A stretch of DNA of 64,000 nucleotides from Luteimonas aquatica (GCF_022662575.1 NZ_JALBFU010000011.1:19034-83033), one strand, 5' to 3'. Shown: positions 1 through 9,553, counted from the stretch's first letter. The notes: generated by a model from the sequence alone, not told the origin. Numbers and translations: made by a program.

Positions 1-411
1 GGAGAAATCGCGGGCGTTGTCGCGCCCGCCGGCCGTGGGCGAGCGGCTGCCGACCACGGCGACCAGCGGATACCAGAGCAGGGCGGGATCGCCGGCCACG
101 AACAGCGCGAGGGGCGGGCCGGGGATCCGGCGCAGCAGCGCCGGATAGTCCGGATCGTGCCAGCCGATCAGGTGGTGGTCGGGCGCGGAGAGCCAGTCCA
201 GCGCCCGCTGCTGCTCGGCCTGCGCGGCCGGCGCGGGCGCATCGAGGGCGCGGATCTGCCCCTCGTCCAGCCCGGCCGCGCGCCAGGCGCGCGCGCCGGC
301 CTCCAGCGCCGCCCGCGGCGTGCCCAAGGTCTCCAGCAGCCTGCGGCGCGGCGGGCTGGCGCCGCCGACGGCGAGCAGCCGCAGCAGCGCCTGGTGTTGC
401 GTCGAGTCCAT
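1..411 (-). CDS. dprA: DNA-protecting protein DprA, N-terminal part (runs off the window)
   Basis: DprA (Smf) binds incoming single-stranded DNA during natural transformation and loads RecA. Only the first 137 residues are present; the rest lies beyond base 1. The N-terminal helical region is followed by the DP-Y-P-LLRRIPGPP segment and by VVGSRSPTAGG at the start of the Rossmann-like domain, a hallmark of the family. The ATG at 411 gives MDSTQHQALLRLLAVGG, which fits family N-termini. The LysM gene lies upstream on the same strand with about 80 bp between them, and the def-fmt-rsmB operon diverges further on, a common arrangement near dprA in proteobacteria. Identity is secure; the C-terminus cannot be assessed. 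Confidence 0.93.
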   Translation of the reverse strand, partial: MDSTQHQALLRLLAVGGASPPRRRLLETLGTPRAALEAGARAWRAAGLDEGQIRALDAPAPAAQAEQQRALDWLSAPDHHLIGWHDPDYPALLRRIPGPPLALFVAGDPALLWYPLVAVVGSRSPTAGGRDNARDFS

Positions 412-433
412 GCCGATAGCGTAGGCGGAAACG

Positions 434-460
434 GCGACGGCGCCCCTGGGGCGCCGTCGC
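434..460. terminator. Strong GC-rich hairpin between the LysM gene and dprA
   Basis: Perfect 13-bp arms (GCGACGGCGCCCC and its complement) flank a single T, so the folded loop would be about 3-5 nt. It lies in the short gap between the two minus-strand genes. The minus-strand tail (CGTTTCC) is only weakly T-rich, so this could be an attenuating or partial terminator rather than a full one. Confidence 0.45.
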
Positions 461-490
461 GTCGTTGCGTAGGGATTGTCCGCTGCGCGC

Positions 491-1672
491 CTAGAGCGTC
501 GCGTCCGGGTGCTTGAGGTGGTAGCCGATCTGGGTCGGCTTGACGCTGTCCATCACCAGGCCGTAGCTCATCTTCTCGAAGGTGCGGAAGACGATGACGT
601 GGCCGGCGAACTCGTCGGGCAGGCGCACCTTGTTCTCGAAGAAGACGGTGTCGGGATCGCGATCGGCGCCCTTCTCGACCCGGTCCACGGCCTGGCTGCC
701 TTCGCGCCAGATCGAGAACACGGTGCCGTTGTCCACGCCTTCGCGGCTGCCGACCGACAGCGCGATCACGTCGCGCGGGCCGCCGGTCACCAGGGCGTCG
801 GCCACCGCCAGCACGCGCGCCTTGCCGTACTTGGTCTGCTGCTTGGGCGGGTGCGGGAAGAACTGCAGGTCGTAGGGCTGGGCGTCCACCGCGATCAGGC
901 GGTCGCCGATGCGCACCTCGCGCTCGCTCTGGTCCAGCAGCATGGTGCTGGCCTGGATGCCGGTGCCTTCGCCGCGGGTCACGGTGCCGGCGTTCACGCG
1001 CACCAGCTCGTAGCCCAGCAGTTCCTTGCCCTTGTCCGGGAACACCACGTTCGACCAGTAGGTGCCGAAGTCGGCGGTGCGGCGGCCGCGGAAATCGAGG
1101 TCGGCGCTCTGCAGGCGGTTGCAGCACAGGCCGCGGCGCTTGATCTCGCGGTAGCGCACGGTCGGGCGCACCACCAGGAACCGGTCGCCGGGCGTGGCCG
1201 CGGCCCAGCCGCGGATGTAGGCCACCCGGCCCTGGGTGGAGCGCAGGCGGTCCTCTTCCAGGCCCACCACGTAGGGCAGCTGCTCGAAGCTGTCCACCAC
1301 GCGCAGGTCCTTGAGGAACTTCTCCACGTCCGCCAGCGGGATCGCGTTGATCGGCTGGGCCTCGGTGCGCGGGCCCTGCTGCACCTGCGCCTGCTGCACG
1401 CGGTCCAGGTAGGCCAGGCTGATCACGTCGCCCGGGTAGATCAGGTGCGGATTGCGGATCTGCGGATTGGCCTGCCAGATTTCCGGCCACAGCCAGGGCC
1501 GTTGCAGGAAGCGGCCGGCGATGTCCCACAGCGTGTCGCCGCGCTTGACCACGTAGGTGTCCGGGTGGCCTTCGCGCAGGGTCTGTGCCGTGGCGTAGGT
1601 TGCAACCGTCAGCAGCGCGACGGTGAATACGATGCCGAGCCTTTGCGCAAGGCTTCGAAACTTGCCAGCCAT
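491..1672 (-). CDS. Exported LysM-domain protein
   Basis: A 393-aa protein with an N-terminal hydrophobic segment (about residues 10-28, ending in ATA) that looks like a signal peptide, so it should act in the periplasm. A LysM peptidoglycan-binding domain follows at about 35-85, with YVVKRGDTLWDIAGRF and the closing NPHLIYPGDVISL. The remaining 300 residues resemble the C-terminal part of proteins encoded beside dprA/def in Xanthomonadales, but I recognise no catalytic motif. It is divergent from def, with 135 bp between the starts. Likely role: cell-wall binding or envelope maintenance; the exact function is unknown. Confidence 0.85.
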   Translation of the reverse strand: MAGKFRSLAQRLGIVFTVALLTVATYATAQTLREGHPDTYVVKRGDTLWDIAGRFLQRPWLWPEIWQANPQIRNPHLIYPGDVISLAYLDRVQQAQVQQGPRTEAQPINAIPLADVEKFLKDLRVVDSFEQLPYVVGLEEDRLRSTQGRVAYIRGWAAATPGDRFLVVRPTVRYREIKRRGLCCNRLQSADLDFRGRRTADFGTYWSNVVFPDKGKELLGYELVRVNAGTVTRGEGTGIQASTMLLDQSEREVRIGDRLIAVDAQPYDLQFFPHPPKQQTKYGKARVLAVADALVTGGPRDVIALSVGSREGVDNGTVFSIWREGSQAVDRVEKGADRDPDTVFFENKVRLPDEFAGHVIVFRTFEKMSYGLVMDSVKPTQIGYHLKHPDATL

Positions 1673-1713
1673 TAACCGCTCCCCTTGAAGATTTCCCCTG
1701 ATCTAGCGGGGGC

Positions 1714-1719
1714 ACTATA
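1714..1719 (-). promoter_or_regulatory. Candidate -10 element for the LysM gene
   Basis: On the minus strand this reads TATAGT, about 40 nt upstream of the LysM gene start. A TTGCCT lies 19 bp further upstream as a possible -35, a slightly long spacer. The opposite strand has TACAAT at 1757-1762, a possible -10 for def. Both are calls from inspection only. Confidence 0.4.
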
Positions 1720-1807
1720 GCCGACTGGGGTCGGCCCGAGGCAACCCTTCCGGCGTTACAATCGACTCCCTGGGTCATCTGTTGTGACCATCGCCACCTT
1801 TTTCGCC

Positions 1808-2323
1808 ATGTCCCTGCTGCCGATCCTCGAATTCCCGCACCCGCGCCTGCGCAACCATGCCGCCGGCGTCGACGCCGAGCGCCTGCGCGACCCGCAATTC
1901 CAGCGGCTGCTCGACGACATGTTCGAGACCATGTACCAGGCGCCCGGCATCGGCCTGGCCGCCACCCAGATCGATGTGCACGAGCGCTTCATGGTCATCG
2001 ACGTCAGCGAGGGGCGCGACAGCCCGCTCGTATTCATCAATCCGGTGATCCGCAAGCGCACCGAGCAGCTGCGGGTCCATCAGGAAGGGTGCCTGTCGAT
2101 TCCGGGCATCTATGCCGACGTCACCCGCGCCGACGGCATCGAGGTCGAGGCGCTGGACCGCCACGGCAAGCCGTTCGTGCTCGAAGTCGACGACCTGCTC
2201 GCCACCTGCATCCAGCACGAGGTCGATCACCTCGACGGCCGGCTGTTCATCGACCACCTGTCGCCGCTCAAGCGCGACCGCGCGATGAAAAAGTACGAGA
2301 AGCTGCGCAAGGATCGCGATTGA
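1808..2323 (+). CDS. def: Peptide deformylase
   Basis: Removes the formyl group from the N-terminal methionine of new proteins, using a bound Fe2+ or other metal. All three family motifs are present: GIGLAATQ at residues 47-54, EGCLS with the metal-ligand Cys95, and QHEVDH with ligands His137 and His141 and catalytic Glu138. The 171-aa length fits the family. I chose the ATG at 1808 because [15 protein letters not shown] matches the usual N-terminus; an in-frame GTG at 1784 would add eight unlikely residues. It heads the def-fmt-rsmB group, where Fmt performs the opposing formylation. Confidence 0.97.
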   Translation: MSLLPILEFPHPRLRNHAAGVDAERLRDPQFQRLLDDMFETMYQAPGIGLAATQIDVHERFMVIDVSEGRDSPLVFINPVIRKRTEQLRVHQEGCLSIPGIYADVTRADGIEVEALDRHGKPFVLEVDDLLATCIQHEVDHLDGRLFIDHLSPLKRDRAMKKYEKLRKDRD

Positions 2324-2518
2324 GGACCGCAGGCGCGCGGCGGGTGCCTGGGCGCTTGCGCGCACCGGACCGCGCGCGAACCCCGGCGCGCCGGAGGACC
2401 GCCGCCCCGCCGGCCGCGGCCGCGACGACCGGCGGCGATCCCGGTTTTCTTCCCGCTGGCGCGATCCTCCGCTGATCGCGCCGTCTTCCACCGGTTCCCC
2501 TTTCGACTCTTCCGACCC

Positions 2519-3442
2519 ATGCGCATCGTCTTCGCCGGCACTCCCGATTTCGCCGTTCCCTCGCTGCGCGCGGCCGCCGCGCGCCAGGAAGTGGTGGCGG
2601 TCTATACGCAGCCCGACCGGCCGGCCGGCCGCGGGCGCGCGTTGACGCCCTCGCCGGTCAAGCTCGCGGCGCTGGAGCGCGGCATCCCGGTGCTGCAGCC
2701 GGAGACGCTGAAGTCGCAGACCTCGCGCGACGCGCTCAAGGCCCTGCAGCCGGACCTGATGGTGGTGGTGGCCTACGGCCTGATCCTGCCGAAGAAGATC
2801 CTCGAGATTCCGCGCCTGGGCTGCTGGAACGTGCACGCCTCGCTGCTGCCGCGCTGGCGCGGCGCGGCACCGATCCAGCGCGCCATCGAGGCCGGCGACC
2901 GCGAGACCGGCGTGTGCCTGATGCAGATGGAGGCCGGCCTGGACACCGGGCCGGTGCTGCTCACGCAGTCGCTGGCCATCGGCGAGCAGGAGACCGGCGG
3001 GCAATTGCACGACCGCCTGGCCGTGCTGGGCGCGCAGGTGCTGGCCGACGGCCTGGGCCTGCTGCGCGCCGGCATCCGTCCGGTGCCGCGCCCGCAGCCC
3101 GCGCAGGGCGTGACCTACGCGCACAAGCTGGAGAAGGCAGAAGCGCGGCTCGACTGGTCGTTGCCGGCCACGGCGCTGGCCGACAAGGTGCGCGCCTTCC
3201 AGCCCTGGCCGGTGGCCGAGGCCGCGATCGCCGGCGAGCGCCTGCGCATCCATGCCGCGGTGGCGCTGGAGACGGCGCACGGCCAGGCGCCCGGCAGCGT
3301 GCTCGCGCTCGGTCGCGAGGGCCTGGACATCGCCTGCGCGCAGGGCGCGCTGCGCATCCGCACCCTGCAGCGCGAGGGCGGCAAGCTCATCACCGCCGCC
3401 GATTACGGCAACGCGCGGCGCGATCTCGCCGTCGGCGCCTGA
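2519..3442 (+). CDS. fmt: Methionyl-tRNA formyltransferase
   Basis: Transfers a formyl group from 10-formyl-tetrahydrofolate to initiator Met-tRNA. The 307-aa protein begins [16 protein letters not shown], a classic Fmt start. It carries the folate-binding and catalytic block [18 protein letters not shown] (catalytic Asn and His) and the GLDTGPVL region with the third active-site residue (Asp). The C-terminal tRNA-contacting domain covers roughly residues 205-307. It lies 195 bp after def on the same strand; the 195-bp gap contains no convincing gene. Confidence 0.97.
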   Translation: MRIVFAGTPDFAVPSLRAAAARQEVVAVYTQPDRPAGRGRALTPSPVKLAALERGIPVLQPETLKSQTSRDALKALQPDLMVVVAYGLILPKKILEIPRLGCWNVHASLLPRWRGAAPIQRAIEAGDRETGVCLMQMEAGLDTGPVLLTQSLAIGEQETGGQLHDRLAVLGAQVLADGLGLLRAGIRPVPRPQPAQGVTYAHKLEKAEARLDWSLPATALADKVRAFQPWPVAEAAIAGERLRIHAAVALETAHGQAPGSVLALGREGLDIACAQGALRIRTLQREGGKLITAADYGNARRDLAVGA

Positions 3443-3459
3443 GTGGCGCGGAGGCCGGC

Positions 3460-3552
3460 GTGATCCGCAACCTGCTGTCCGCGCTCTTCGGCGGCTCCCG
3501 CCGCCCGGCATCCGCGCCGCGCGCGGAGTGGATCGAGGGCGGCTGCTTTTGA
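3460..3552 (+). CDS. Possible 30-aa small protein between fmt and rsmB
   Basis: A GTG-started frame encodes a 30-residue basic peptide beginning [16 protein letters not shown] and ending IEGGCF. A good Shine-Dalgarno GGAGG at 3450-3454 sits five bases before the GTG. The frame starts 17 nt after the fmt stop, and its TGA overlaps a TTG that could start rsmB, so translational coupling between the two is possible. I do not recognise the peptide. Its reality rests on the ribosome-binding site and the position in the operon; in DNA of this GC content short open frames also arise by chance. Confidence 0.35.
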   Translation: MIRNLLSALFGGSRRPASAPRAEWIEGGCF

Positions 3553-3569
3553 GCTCCGGCGACGCCCGC

Positions 3570-4862
3570 ATGGCCGGTGTCCAGGCGCGCGTGGCTTCGG
3601 TGCGCGTACTCGACGCGGTGCTGCATCGCGGCCGTTCGCTGAAGGCGGCGCTGGCGCAGGCGCTGCCGGCCTTGCCCGATCCGCGCGACCGCGCGCTGGT
3701 GGAGGCGATCTGCTTCGCCGTCGTGCGCGGCCGCGCGCGCTACGAGGCGGCGCTGGCGGCGTGGATGCCCAAGCCACCGGGCCGGCGCGACGGCGAGCTG
3801 CGCGCGCTGCTGTACGCCGGCCTCGCCCAGCTCGATCCGCTGCAGATGCCCGCCCACGCGGTGCTGTCGGCCTGCGTGGACGTCGCGCGCGCGCTTGGCC
3901 GCGCGCATCAGGCCGGCCTGGTCAACGCGCTGCTGCGGCGCGCGCAGCGCGAGGGCGTGCCCGCCGGCGACATCGAGGCGCAGTGGCCGGCCTGGCTGCG
4001 CGAGCGCCTGCGCACCGACTGGCCCGAGGACATCGAGGCGATCTTCGCCGCCAGCGCGCAGCCGGCGCCGCTGTGGCTGCGGGTCAATCGCCGGCACGGC
4101 ACCCGCGAGGCCTACGCCGCGCGCCTGGCCGAGGCCGGCATCGCCTGCGCGATCGATGCCGGGAATCCCGACGCGATCCGCCTCGACGCCGGCGTCGCGG
4201 TCGCCGCCCTGCCGGGCTTCTCCGCGGGCGAGGTGTCGGTGCAGGACGTGGCCGCCCAGGCCGTCGCCGACGCGCTGGGGCCGGCGCCGGGCGCGCGCGT
4301 GCTCGATGCCTGCATCGCACCCGGCGGCAAGGCCGCGCACCTGCTCGAACGCGATCCCGGCCTCTCGCTCACCGGACTGGACGTCGACCGGCAGCGGCTC
4401 GACCGCGTCCGCGACACCTTCGCCCGGCTCGGCGTCGGCGCCCGGGCGGCGCTGCGCGTGGCCGATGCCGCCGACGTCGATGCCTGGTGGGACGGCGAGG
4501 CCTTCGACGCGGTGCTGCTGGATGCGCCGTGCTCGGCCACCGGCATCGTGCGCCGGCAGCCGGACGTGCCGCTGCATCGCCGCGCCGCCGACATCCAGGC
4601 CCTGTGTGCGACCCAGGCGCGCCTGCTGGACGCCGGCTGGCGCGTGCTGCGGCCGGGCGGCGTGCTGCTGTACACGACCTGTTCGATCCTGCGGGACGAG
4701 AACGCGGCGCAGGTGGACGCGTTCCTGGCGCGCACGCCCGATGCCGAGGCCGAGGCGCTGGACGCGCGCTTCGGCCGCACCGCGGGCGCCGGCCGCCAGC
4801 GCCTGCCCGGCGAAGGCGGCGGCGACGGGTTCTACTACGCACGCTTGCGCAGGCGCGGCTGA
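3570..4862 (+). CDS. rsmB: 16S rRNA (cytosine-967-C5)-methyltransferase RsmB
   Basis: Methylates C967 of 16S rRNA with S-adenosylmethionine. The N-terminal NusB-like helical RNA-binding domain spans about residues 1-140, followed by a Rossmann methyltransferase domain with [11 protein letters not shown] (SAM-binding) and the two NOL1/NOP2/Sun cysteines, in DAPCSATG and in [10 protein letters not shown]. With the ATG at 3570 it has 430 aa, normal for the family. A TTG at 3549 preceded by GAGGG is an alternative start adding seven residues. It is the last gene of the def-fmt-rsmB run. The identity is secure; the start is less so. Confidence 0.95.
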   Translation: MAGVQARVASVRVLDAVLHRGRSLKAALAQALPALPDPRDRALVEAICFAVVRGRARYEAALAAWMPKPPGRRDGELRALLYAGLAQLDPLQMPAHAVLSACVDVARALGRAHQAGLVNALLRRAQREGVPAGDIEAQWPAWLRERLRTDWPEDIEAIFAASAQPAPLWLRVNRRHGTREAYAARLAEAGIACAIDAGNPDAIRLDAGVAVAALPGFSAGEVSVQDVAAQAVADALGPAPGARVLDACIAPGGKAAHLLERDPGLSLTGLDVDRQRLDRVRDTFARLGVGARAALRVADAADVDAWWDGEAFDAVLLDAPCSATGIVRRQPDVPLHRRAADIQALCATQARLLDAGWRVLRPGGVLLYTTCSILRDENAAQVDAFLARTPDAEAEALDARFGRTAGAGRQRLPGEGGGDGFYYARLRRRG

Positions 4863-4964
4863 GCATCGTCGACGGCTGAACCTCGGCATCCCGGGCCTCG
4901 ACGCATCGGGCTCGCGCCCCGGATCGGACGGTTTTTCGACAGGGCCCGTCGCTATCATCCGCGC

Positions 4965-6683
4965 ATGCCGACTTCCCGCGCGTCCCGCGAACTCTGGATC
5001 CTCTTCCTCGTCGCCCTGGTGGTGCTCGGCGCCGGCCTCGGCCTGCGCGATCCCTGGCCCGCCGACGAGCCGCGTTTCGCCCTGGTGGCGAAGCAGATGG
5101 TGGAGAGCGGCGACTGGCTGTTCCCGCACCGCGGCATCGAGCTGTACTCGGACAAGCCGCCGCTGTTCATGTGGCTGCAGGCGCTGCTCTACAGCGTGCT
5201 CGGCAACCTGCGCGTGGCCTTCCTGCTGCCCTCGCTGCTGGCCGCGTTCGGCACGCTGTGGTGCGTGTACGACCTCGGGCGCCGGCTGTGGACGCCGCGG
5301 GTCGGCCTGTATGCCGCCTACGCGCTGCTGTTCGCCTTCCAGTTCACCTACCAGTTCAAGAAGGCGCAGATCGATCCGGTGGTGATCTTCTGGATCACGC
5401 TGGCCAACTACGGCCTGCTGCGCCACGTGCTGGCGCGCGCCGGCGGACCGGACTGGAGGATGTGGACGCTGGGCTGGGCGGCGGCGGGGCTGGGCACGAT
5501 CACCAAGGGCGTGGGCGTGATCGCGCTGCTGATGCTGATCCCGGCCGGCATCGCCTCGCTGCGCGGCTGGCCGGGCGTGCGCGTGCACGCGGGCCGCGCG
5601 AAGTTCTGGCTCGGGCCGCTGGCCTTCGTCGCGGCCGCCTGCGTCTGGCTGGTGCCGGTGCTGGTCGCCGCCCTCGGCCAGGACTCGCCCGAGTACCGCG
5701 CCTACCTCGACGACATCCTGCTGCGCCAGACCGCCAAGCGCTACGGCGCCTCCTGGGACCACGGGCATCCGCCCTGGTACTTCCTGAGCGTGATGGCGAC
5801 GGCATGGCTGCCGACCGTGCTTGCGCTGCCCTGGGCGTTCAAGCCGTGGCTGCGCCGGCTGCGCCGCCGCGACGCGCGCTACCTGCTGCCGCTGGCCTGG
5901 TGGGGGCTGGTGCTGCTGTTCTTCTCCATCCCCAGCGGCAAGCGCGACATGTACATCCTGCCGGCGCTGCCGATGCTGTGCCTGGCGCTGGCGCCGCTGC
6001 TGGCCGGCATCCTGCGCCGGCCGTGGCCGCGGCGGCTGGCCCTGGCCTGCACGGCGCTGCTGGCGGTGGCGTTCACCACGCTGGCGCTGCTGATGTGGTT
6101 CGGCCATCCGGGCTTCGAGGAGAAGCTGGCGGCCGAGCGCGGCATCACCGACGGCGCGCGCGGCCTGGCGGCGACCCTGCTGCCGATCGGCGTCTGGGGC
6201 ATCGCCTGCCTGCTCTGGCTCGGTCGCCGGCGCCCGGTGGCCGCGCTGCTGGCGACGCTGGCCGGACTGTGGGTGGCGGTGGGCCTGTTCGTGCAGCCGC
6301 TGCTCAACGACTCCTCGTCCGCGCGCGGCCTGATGCGCGAGGTCGGCGCGCGCATCGGCCCCGATGCCGAGCTCGGCCTGGTCGCCTGGCGCGAACAGAA
6401 CCTGCTGATGGCCGACCGCCCGGCCACCACCTTCGGCTTCAAGGTGCCCTTCGACGAGCAGATGCGGCGCGGCCTGGCCTGGCAGGCGCAGGCCGGCGCC
6501 GCCCCGCGCTGGCTGCTGGCGCAGGAAGTGGCCTTGGACGAGTGCGTGGACCGCACGCGCGCCCTGCATCTGGGCGTGGGCAACCGCCGCAGTTGGTGGC
6601 TGCTGCCGGCGCAGGCGCGCATCGCCGGTTGCGTCTCCACGCGGCACGCGGCGCCGGCCGGGCCGGACGACGAGGAGGAGTGA
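4965..6683 (+). CDS. ArnT/PMT-type (GT83) membrane glycosyltransferase
   Basis: A 572-aa polytopic inner-membrane protein of the GT-C fold. These enzymes move a sugar from an undecaprenyl- or dolichyl-phosphate carrier to lipid A, protein or polysaccharide on the periplasmic side. The first periplasmic loop contains ADEPRFALVAKQM with the catalytic-type Asp/Glu pair, then YSDKPPLFMW, typical of ArnT and its paralogues. About a dozen hydrophobic segments follow, and the soluble C-terminal part (from about residue 440) is short. There is no arn operon nearby, so modification of lipid A with aminoarabinose is not implied; the neighbours are other glycosyltransferases. The donor sugar and acceptor are unknown. 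Confidence 0.85.
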   Translation: MPTSRASRELWILFLVALVVLGAGLGLRDPWPADEPRFALVAKQMVESGDWLFPHRGIELYSDKPPLFMWLQALLYSVLGNLRVAFLLPSLLAAFGTLWCVYDLGRRLWTPRVGLYAAYALLFAFQFTYQFKKAQIDPVVIFWITLANYGLLRHVLARAGGPDWRMWTLGWAAAGLGTITKGVGVIALLMLIPAGIASLRGWPGVRVHAGRAKFWLGPLAFVAAACVWLVPVLVAALGQDSPEYRAYLDDILLRQTAKRYGASWDHGHPPWYFLSVMATAWLPTVLALPWAFKPWLRRLRRRDARYLLPLAWWGLVLLFFSIPSGKRDMYILPALPMLCLALAPLLAGILRRPWPRRLALACTALLAVAFTTLALLMWFGHPGFEEKLAAERGITDGARGLAATLLPIGVWGIACLLWLGRRRPVAALLATLAGLWVAVGLFVQPLLNDSSSARGLMREVGARIGPDAELGLVAWREQNLLMADRPATTFGFKVPFDEQMRRGLAWQAQAGAAPRWLLAQEVALDECVDRTRALHLGVGNRRSWWLLPAQARIAGCVSTRHAAPAGPDDEEE

Positions 6684-6788
6684 TCGCGCCTTTCGGCGCG
6701 GCCCCGCCGCGACGGCGCCGCGCGTAGGCCCCGAAACGGGGCGGCATGTACTATGCCGGCCGGAACGCAGCCCCGGCCCGCCGAATCG

Positions 6789-7784
6789 ATGACCAGCATC
6801 CAACTGATCGCTCGCGACAACGGCGCCGGATTGACGCGCGACCTGCAATTGCTCGCCGATCTGCTGGTCCGGGCCGGTCACGAGGTCGAGGTCACGGCGC
6901 TGGGGCATCGCGGACGCCTGAGCAGCCGCCTGCGGCGCGTGCATGCGCGGTTGCGGCGGCTGTGGCGGGGATGGCGCAAGGGCGAGCTCAACGCCCGTTT
7001 CGACGTCAACGTGATGGTCGAGCACGTGCGCGCGGAATTCTTCGACCAGGCGCGGCGCAACGTGCTGCTGCCCAATCCGGAGTGGTTCCGCCCGGAATGG
7101 CGGCCGGAGCTGGGGCGGTTCGACCTGGTGCTGGCCAAGACCCGCCACGCCGAGCGGATATTCTCCGAACTCGGCTGCCGCACCGCCTACGTCGGCTTCA
7201 CCAGCCAGGACCGCCTGGACCGCGCCGTGGAGCGCGCGCCGACCTTCTTCCATGGTCCGGGACGCAGCGGCAACAAGGGCACGCTGCCATTGCTGGAACT
7301 GTGGGCGCGGCACCCGCACTGGCCGCAGCTCACCGTGGTCTGGCGCCGCCGCCGCGTCGAGCTGCCGCCGATGCCGGCCAACGTCACGCTGCTGCGCGAA
7401 TTCGTCGAGGAAGAGGAACTGCGCCGCCTGCAGAACGCCAGCCGCTTCCATTTGTGTCCCTCGCAGACCGAGGGCTATGGCCACTCGCTGGTGGAAAGCC
7501 TCAGCCTGGGCGCGGTGGTGATCACCACCGACGCCGAACCGATGAACGAGCTGGTCACGCCCGAGCGCGGTGTGCTGGTGCCCGCGCGCGCCAGCGGCAC
7601 CCAGCACCTGGCCACGCTCTACGACTTCGAGGTCGAGGGCATGCGCGAGGCGGTGGAGCGCTGCCTGGCGATGTCGCCGGCCGAGAGCGACGCGCTCGGC
7701 ACTGCGGCGCGGCGCTGGTTCGAGGACAACCGCGACGATTTCCCGCGCCGCCTGCTGCGCGCGATCGAGGACATCGCCGCCTGA
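6789..7784 (+). CDS. Glycosyltransferase, GT4-like
   Basis: A 331-aa soluble protein starting MTSIQLIARDNGAGLTRD. The C-terminal half holds the nucleotide-sugar region typical of GT-B enzymes: HLCPSQTEGYGHSLVE followed by LGAVVITTDAEPMNELV, equivalent to the EX7E region of family 4. The N-terminal half is short and divergent. I start it at 6789, since the 12 codons upstream are not family-like. It follows the ArnT-like gene by about 105 bp, and its stop faces an opposing glycosyltransferase gene. Likely role: assembly of lipopolysaccharide or another surface glycan; the donor and acceptor cannot be read from the sequence. Confidence 0.8.
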   Translation: MTSIQLIARDNGAGLTRDLQLLADLLVRAGHEVEVTALGHRGRLSSRLRRVHARLRRLWRGWRKGELNARFDVNVMVEHVRAEFFDQARRNVLLPNPEWFRPEWRPELGRFDLVLAKTRHAERIFSELGCRTAYVGFTSQDRLDRAVERAPTFFHGPGRSGNKGTLPLLELWARHPHWPQLTVVWRRRRVELPPMPANVTLLREFVEEEELRRLQNASRFHLCPSQTEGYGHSLVESLSLGAVVITTDAEPMNELVTPERGVLVPARASGTQHLATLYDFEVEGMREAVERCLAMSPAESDALGTAARRWFEDNRDDFPRRLLRAIEDIAA

Positions 7785-7798
7785 GCCGCGTTCGCGGC
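7785..7798. terminator. Small hairpin between convergent glycosyltransferase genes
   Basis: GCCGCG TT CGCGGC immediately after the stop of the plus-strand gene and just before the end of the minus-strand gene. It has no T-run on either side, so it is at most a weak bidirectional terminator. Confidence 0.3.
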
Positions 7799-7808
7799 GG
7801 GCGCCGTT

Positions 7809-8627
7809 TCAGCCGAACTCGCCCAGGTACTGGTCCATGCCGCGCTCGCAGCGGGTGATCTTCTGCTGGCGGGTCTCGCGCAGCAGGCGGTTGTTGGGCA
7901 TGTCCGGATCGTCGGGATCGGCCGGCGCGCGCGAGGTGTGCTCCAGGTGCACCGCCAGCGCGGTGAACTTCAGCTGCTTCTGGCGCACGCCGGCGTTGCG
8001 CAGGCGCGCGGCCAGTTCCAGGTCCTCGCTGCCGTAGCCCTCCATGCGCTCGTCGAAGCCGTTCACGCGCAGCGCATCCTCGCGCCAGAAGCTCATGTTG
8101 CAGCTCATCACCCGGCCCGGCCGGCGCGCCTTGTGCCGCGCCAGCGCTGGCCAGCGCAGCGCATGCTGGCGATGGAAGTCGAACGGGGCGTCGAAGATGC
8201 CGTCCATCAGCGGGTTGAAGCGCGCCGCGCCGCCGGCCAGCAGGCGCGCGGTCTCGCGCGCGCTGGCGCGCAGGCGGCCGCCGGCGAGGAAGCAGCCCGG
8301 CTCGACGAACTCGGCATGGTCGGCCAGGAACAGCGGATGCGCCACCATGTCGCCGTCGACCAGCACGATGTAGTCGCCGCGGCTGGCGGCCATGCCGCGG
8401 TTGCGCGCGGCGCCGGCGCGGAAGCCGCGATCCTCGTGCCAGATGTGGCGCAGCGGCACCGGGTAGTCCTTCGCGCGCGCGGCGACCAGCGCGCGCGTGG
8501 GCTCGGCCGAGCCGTCGTCGGCGACGATCACCTCCAGCGGACGCAGCGCCTGCCGCGCCAGCGCGTCCAGCGCCAGTCCCAGCGCTTCGGGCCAGTTGTA
8601 GGTCAGCAGCACGACGCTGATGTTCAT
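7809..8627 (-). CDS. Family 2 glycosyltransferase (GT-A)
   Basis: A 272-aa enzyme with the full GT2 pattern: ISVVLLTYNW at the nucleotide-binding start, VIVADDGSAEP, the metal-binding DGD at YIVLVDGDMV, and a C-terminal GYGSEDLELAARL block as in galactosyltransferase-type proteins (Glyco_transf_7C). The ATG at 8627 places the first strand right at the N-terminus. The next genes on the same strand are a second GT2 enzyme and a membrane protein, so it probably belongs to the same surface-polysaccharide pathway. The donor sugar is unknown. Confidence 0.85.
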   Translation of the reverse strand: MNISVVLLTYNWPEALGLALDALARQALRPLEVIVADDGSAEPTRALVAARAKDYPVPLRHIWHEDRGFRAGAARNRGMAASRGDYIVLVDGDMVAHPLFLADHAEFVEPGCFLAGGRLRASARETARLLAGGAARFNPLMDGIFDAPFDFHRQHALRWPALARHKARRPGRVMSCNMSFWREDALRVNGFDERMEGYGSEDLELAARLRNAGVRQKQLKFTALAVHLEHTSRAPADPDDPDMPNNRLLRETRQQKITRCERGMDQYLGEFG

Positions 8628-8761
8628 GATGTCTTGCGTCCTGCGGGCGGCGTGGGAGCGGGAGTCGGAGTCACGCGCGTCCCCGGACGCGCATCGGTGC
8701 CGGACGGGAAGGGCGCGGCGGCATTGTCGGGGATCGCGGCGACGATGACGAGCCTCGCCGC

Positions 8762-9553
8762 TCAGCCGCGCGGCGTGCGCAGCGGCTGTCCGTGCTGCAG
8801 CAGCCACAGCATGATCGTCTTCTGGCGCACGTAGTTGGCGCGCACGTAGGCGTAGACCAGGCCGTGCCAGCCGTCGAGGAAGCCGGCGCGCAGCACGTAG
8901 CCGCGCCAGAAGCGCCAGGCCGGGGAGATCACCAGCTTGGCCAGGGAGGCGCGCTTGCCGCGGGCGAACTCGTGCTCGGCCATCATCCGCGCGTAGCCCT
9001 CGGTCTTGTGCAGCAGCTGCTCGAAGGAGCGGTAGGGGTGATGGACGAGGTCGCCGGGCAGGGTGCGCACCTGGCCGTCGACGCTGGCGGTCTCGTGGAT
9101 CTCGCGCGACCCGCGCCAGCCGCCGCGACGGCGGTCGAACAGGCGCAGCACCCGGTCGGGATAGGCGTTGCCGTGGCGCAGGAACCTGCCGAAATACTCC
9201 GACAGCCGCGCGAAGCGGTAGCCGCCGGCATGGGCGAAACCTGAGGCCTGTTCGGCGAGGATCGCCTCGCGCAGCCGCTCGCCCACGCGCTCGTCCGCGT
9301 CCAGGCACAGCACCCAGTCGTGCGCGGCCTGTTCCACCGCGAACTGCTTCTGGCTGCGGAAGCCGTCGAAGGCGCGCTGCAGCACGCGCGCGCCGGCCCG
9401 CTCGCACAGCTCGCGCGTGCCGTCGCTCGAGCCGGAGTCCACCACCACGATCTCGTCGCAGAACGCCAGCGAGGCCAGGCAGTCGCCGATGCGGTCGGCC
9501 TCGTTGAGGGCGATGATGCAGGCCGAGATCGGGGGACGGGCGGGCACGCTCAT
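8762..9553 (-). CDS. Family 2 glycosyltransferase, WaaE/KdtX-like
   Basis: A 263-aa GT-A enzyme. ISACIIALNEADRIGDCL, IVVVDSGSSDGT and LCLDADERV are the signature of the beta-1,4-glucosyltransferase group (WaaE/KdtX) that acts on the inner core of lipopolysaccharide. The C-terminal half, ending in FLDGWHGLVYAYVRANY, is also typical of that group. The ATG at 9553 overlaps the stop of the upstream membrane-protein gene by four bases (ATGA), so translation is coupled. The acceptor is inferred from family resemblance only. Confidence 0.85.
   Translation of the reverse strand: MSVPARPPISACIIALNEADRIGDCLASLAFCDEIVVVDSGSSDGTRELCERAGARVLQRAFDGFRSQKQFAVEQAAHDWVLCLDADERVGERLREAILAEQASGFAHAGGYRFARLSEYFGRFLRHGNAYPDRVLRLFDRRRGGWRGSREIHETASVDGQVRTLPGDLVHHPYRSFEQLLHKTEGYARMMAEHEFARGKRASLAKLVISPAWRFWRGYVLRAGFLDGWHGLVYAYVRANYVRQKTIMLWLLQHGQPLRTPRG

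Noticed and set aside
4965..6683. Calling the GT83-like gene arnT for aminoarabinose modification
   Set aside because: No other arn genes are nearby and GT83 members have varied substrates, so the gene symbol is not justified.
3390..7607. A 1405-codon open frame on the minus strand across rsmB and the ArnT-like gene
   Set aside because: It lies antisense to genes with clear family motifs. In about 70% GC DNA, stop codons are rare and long antisense frames are common. The translation is low-complexity Arg/Ala/Gln/His.
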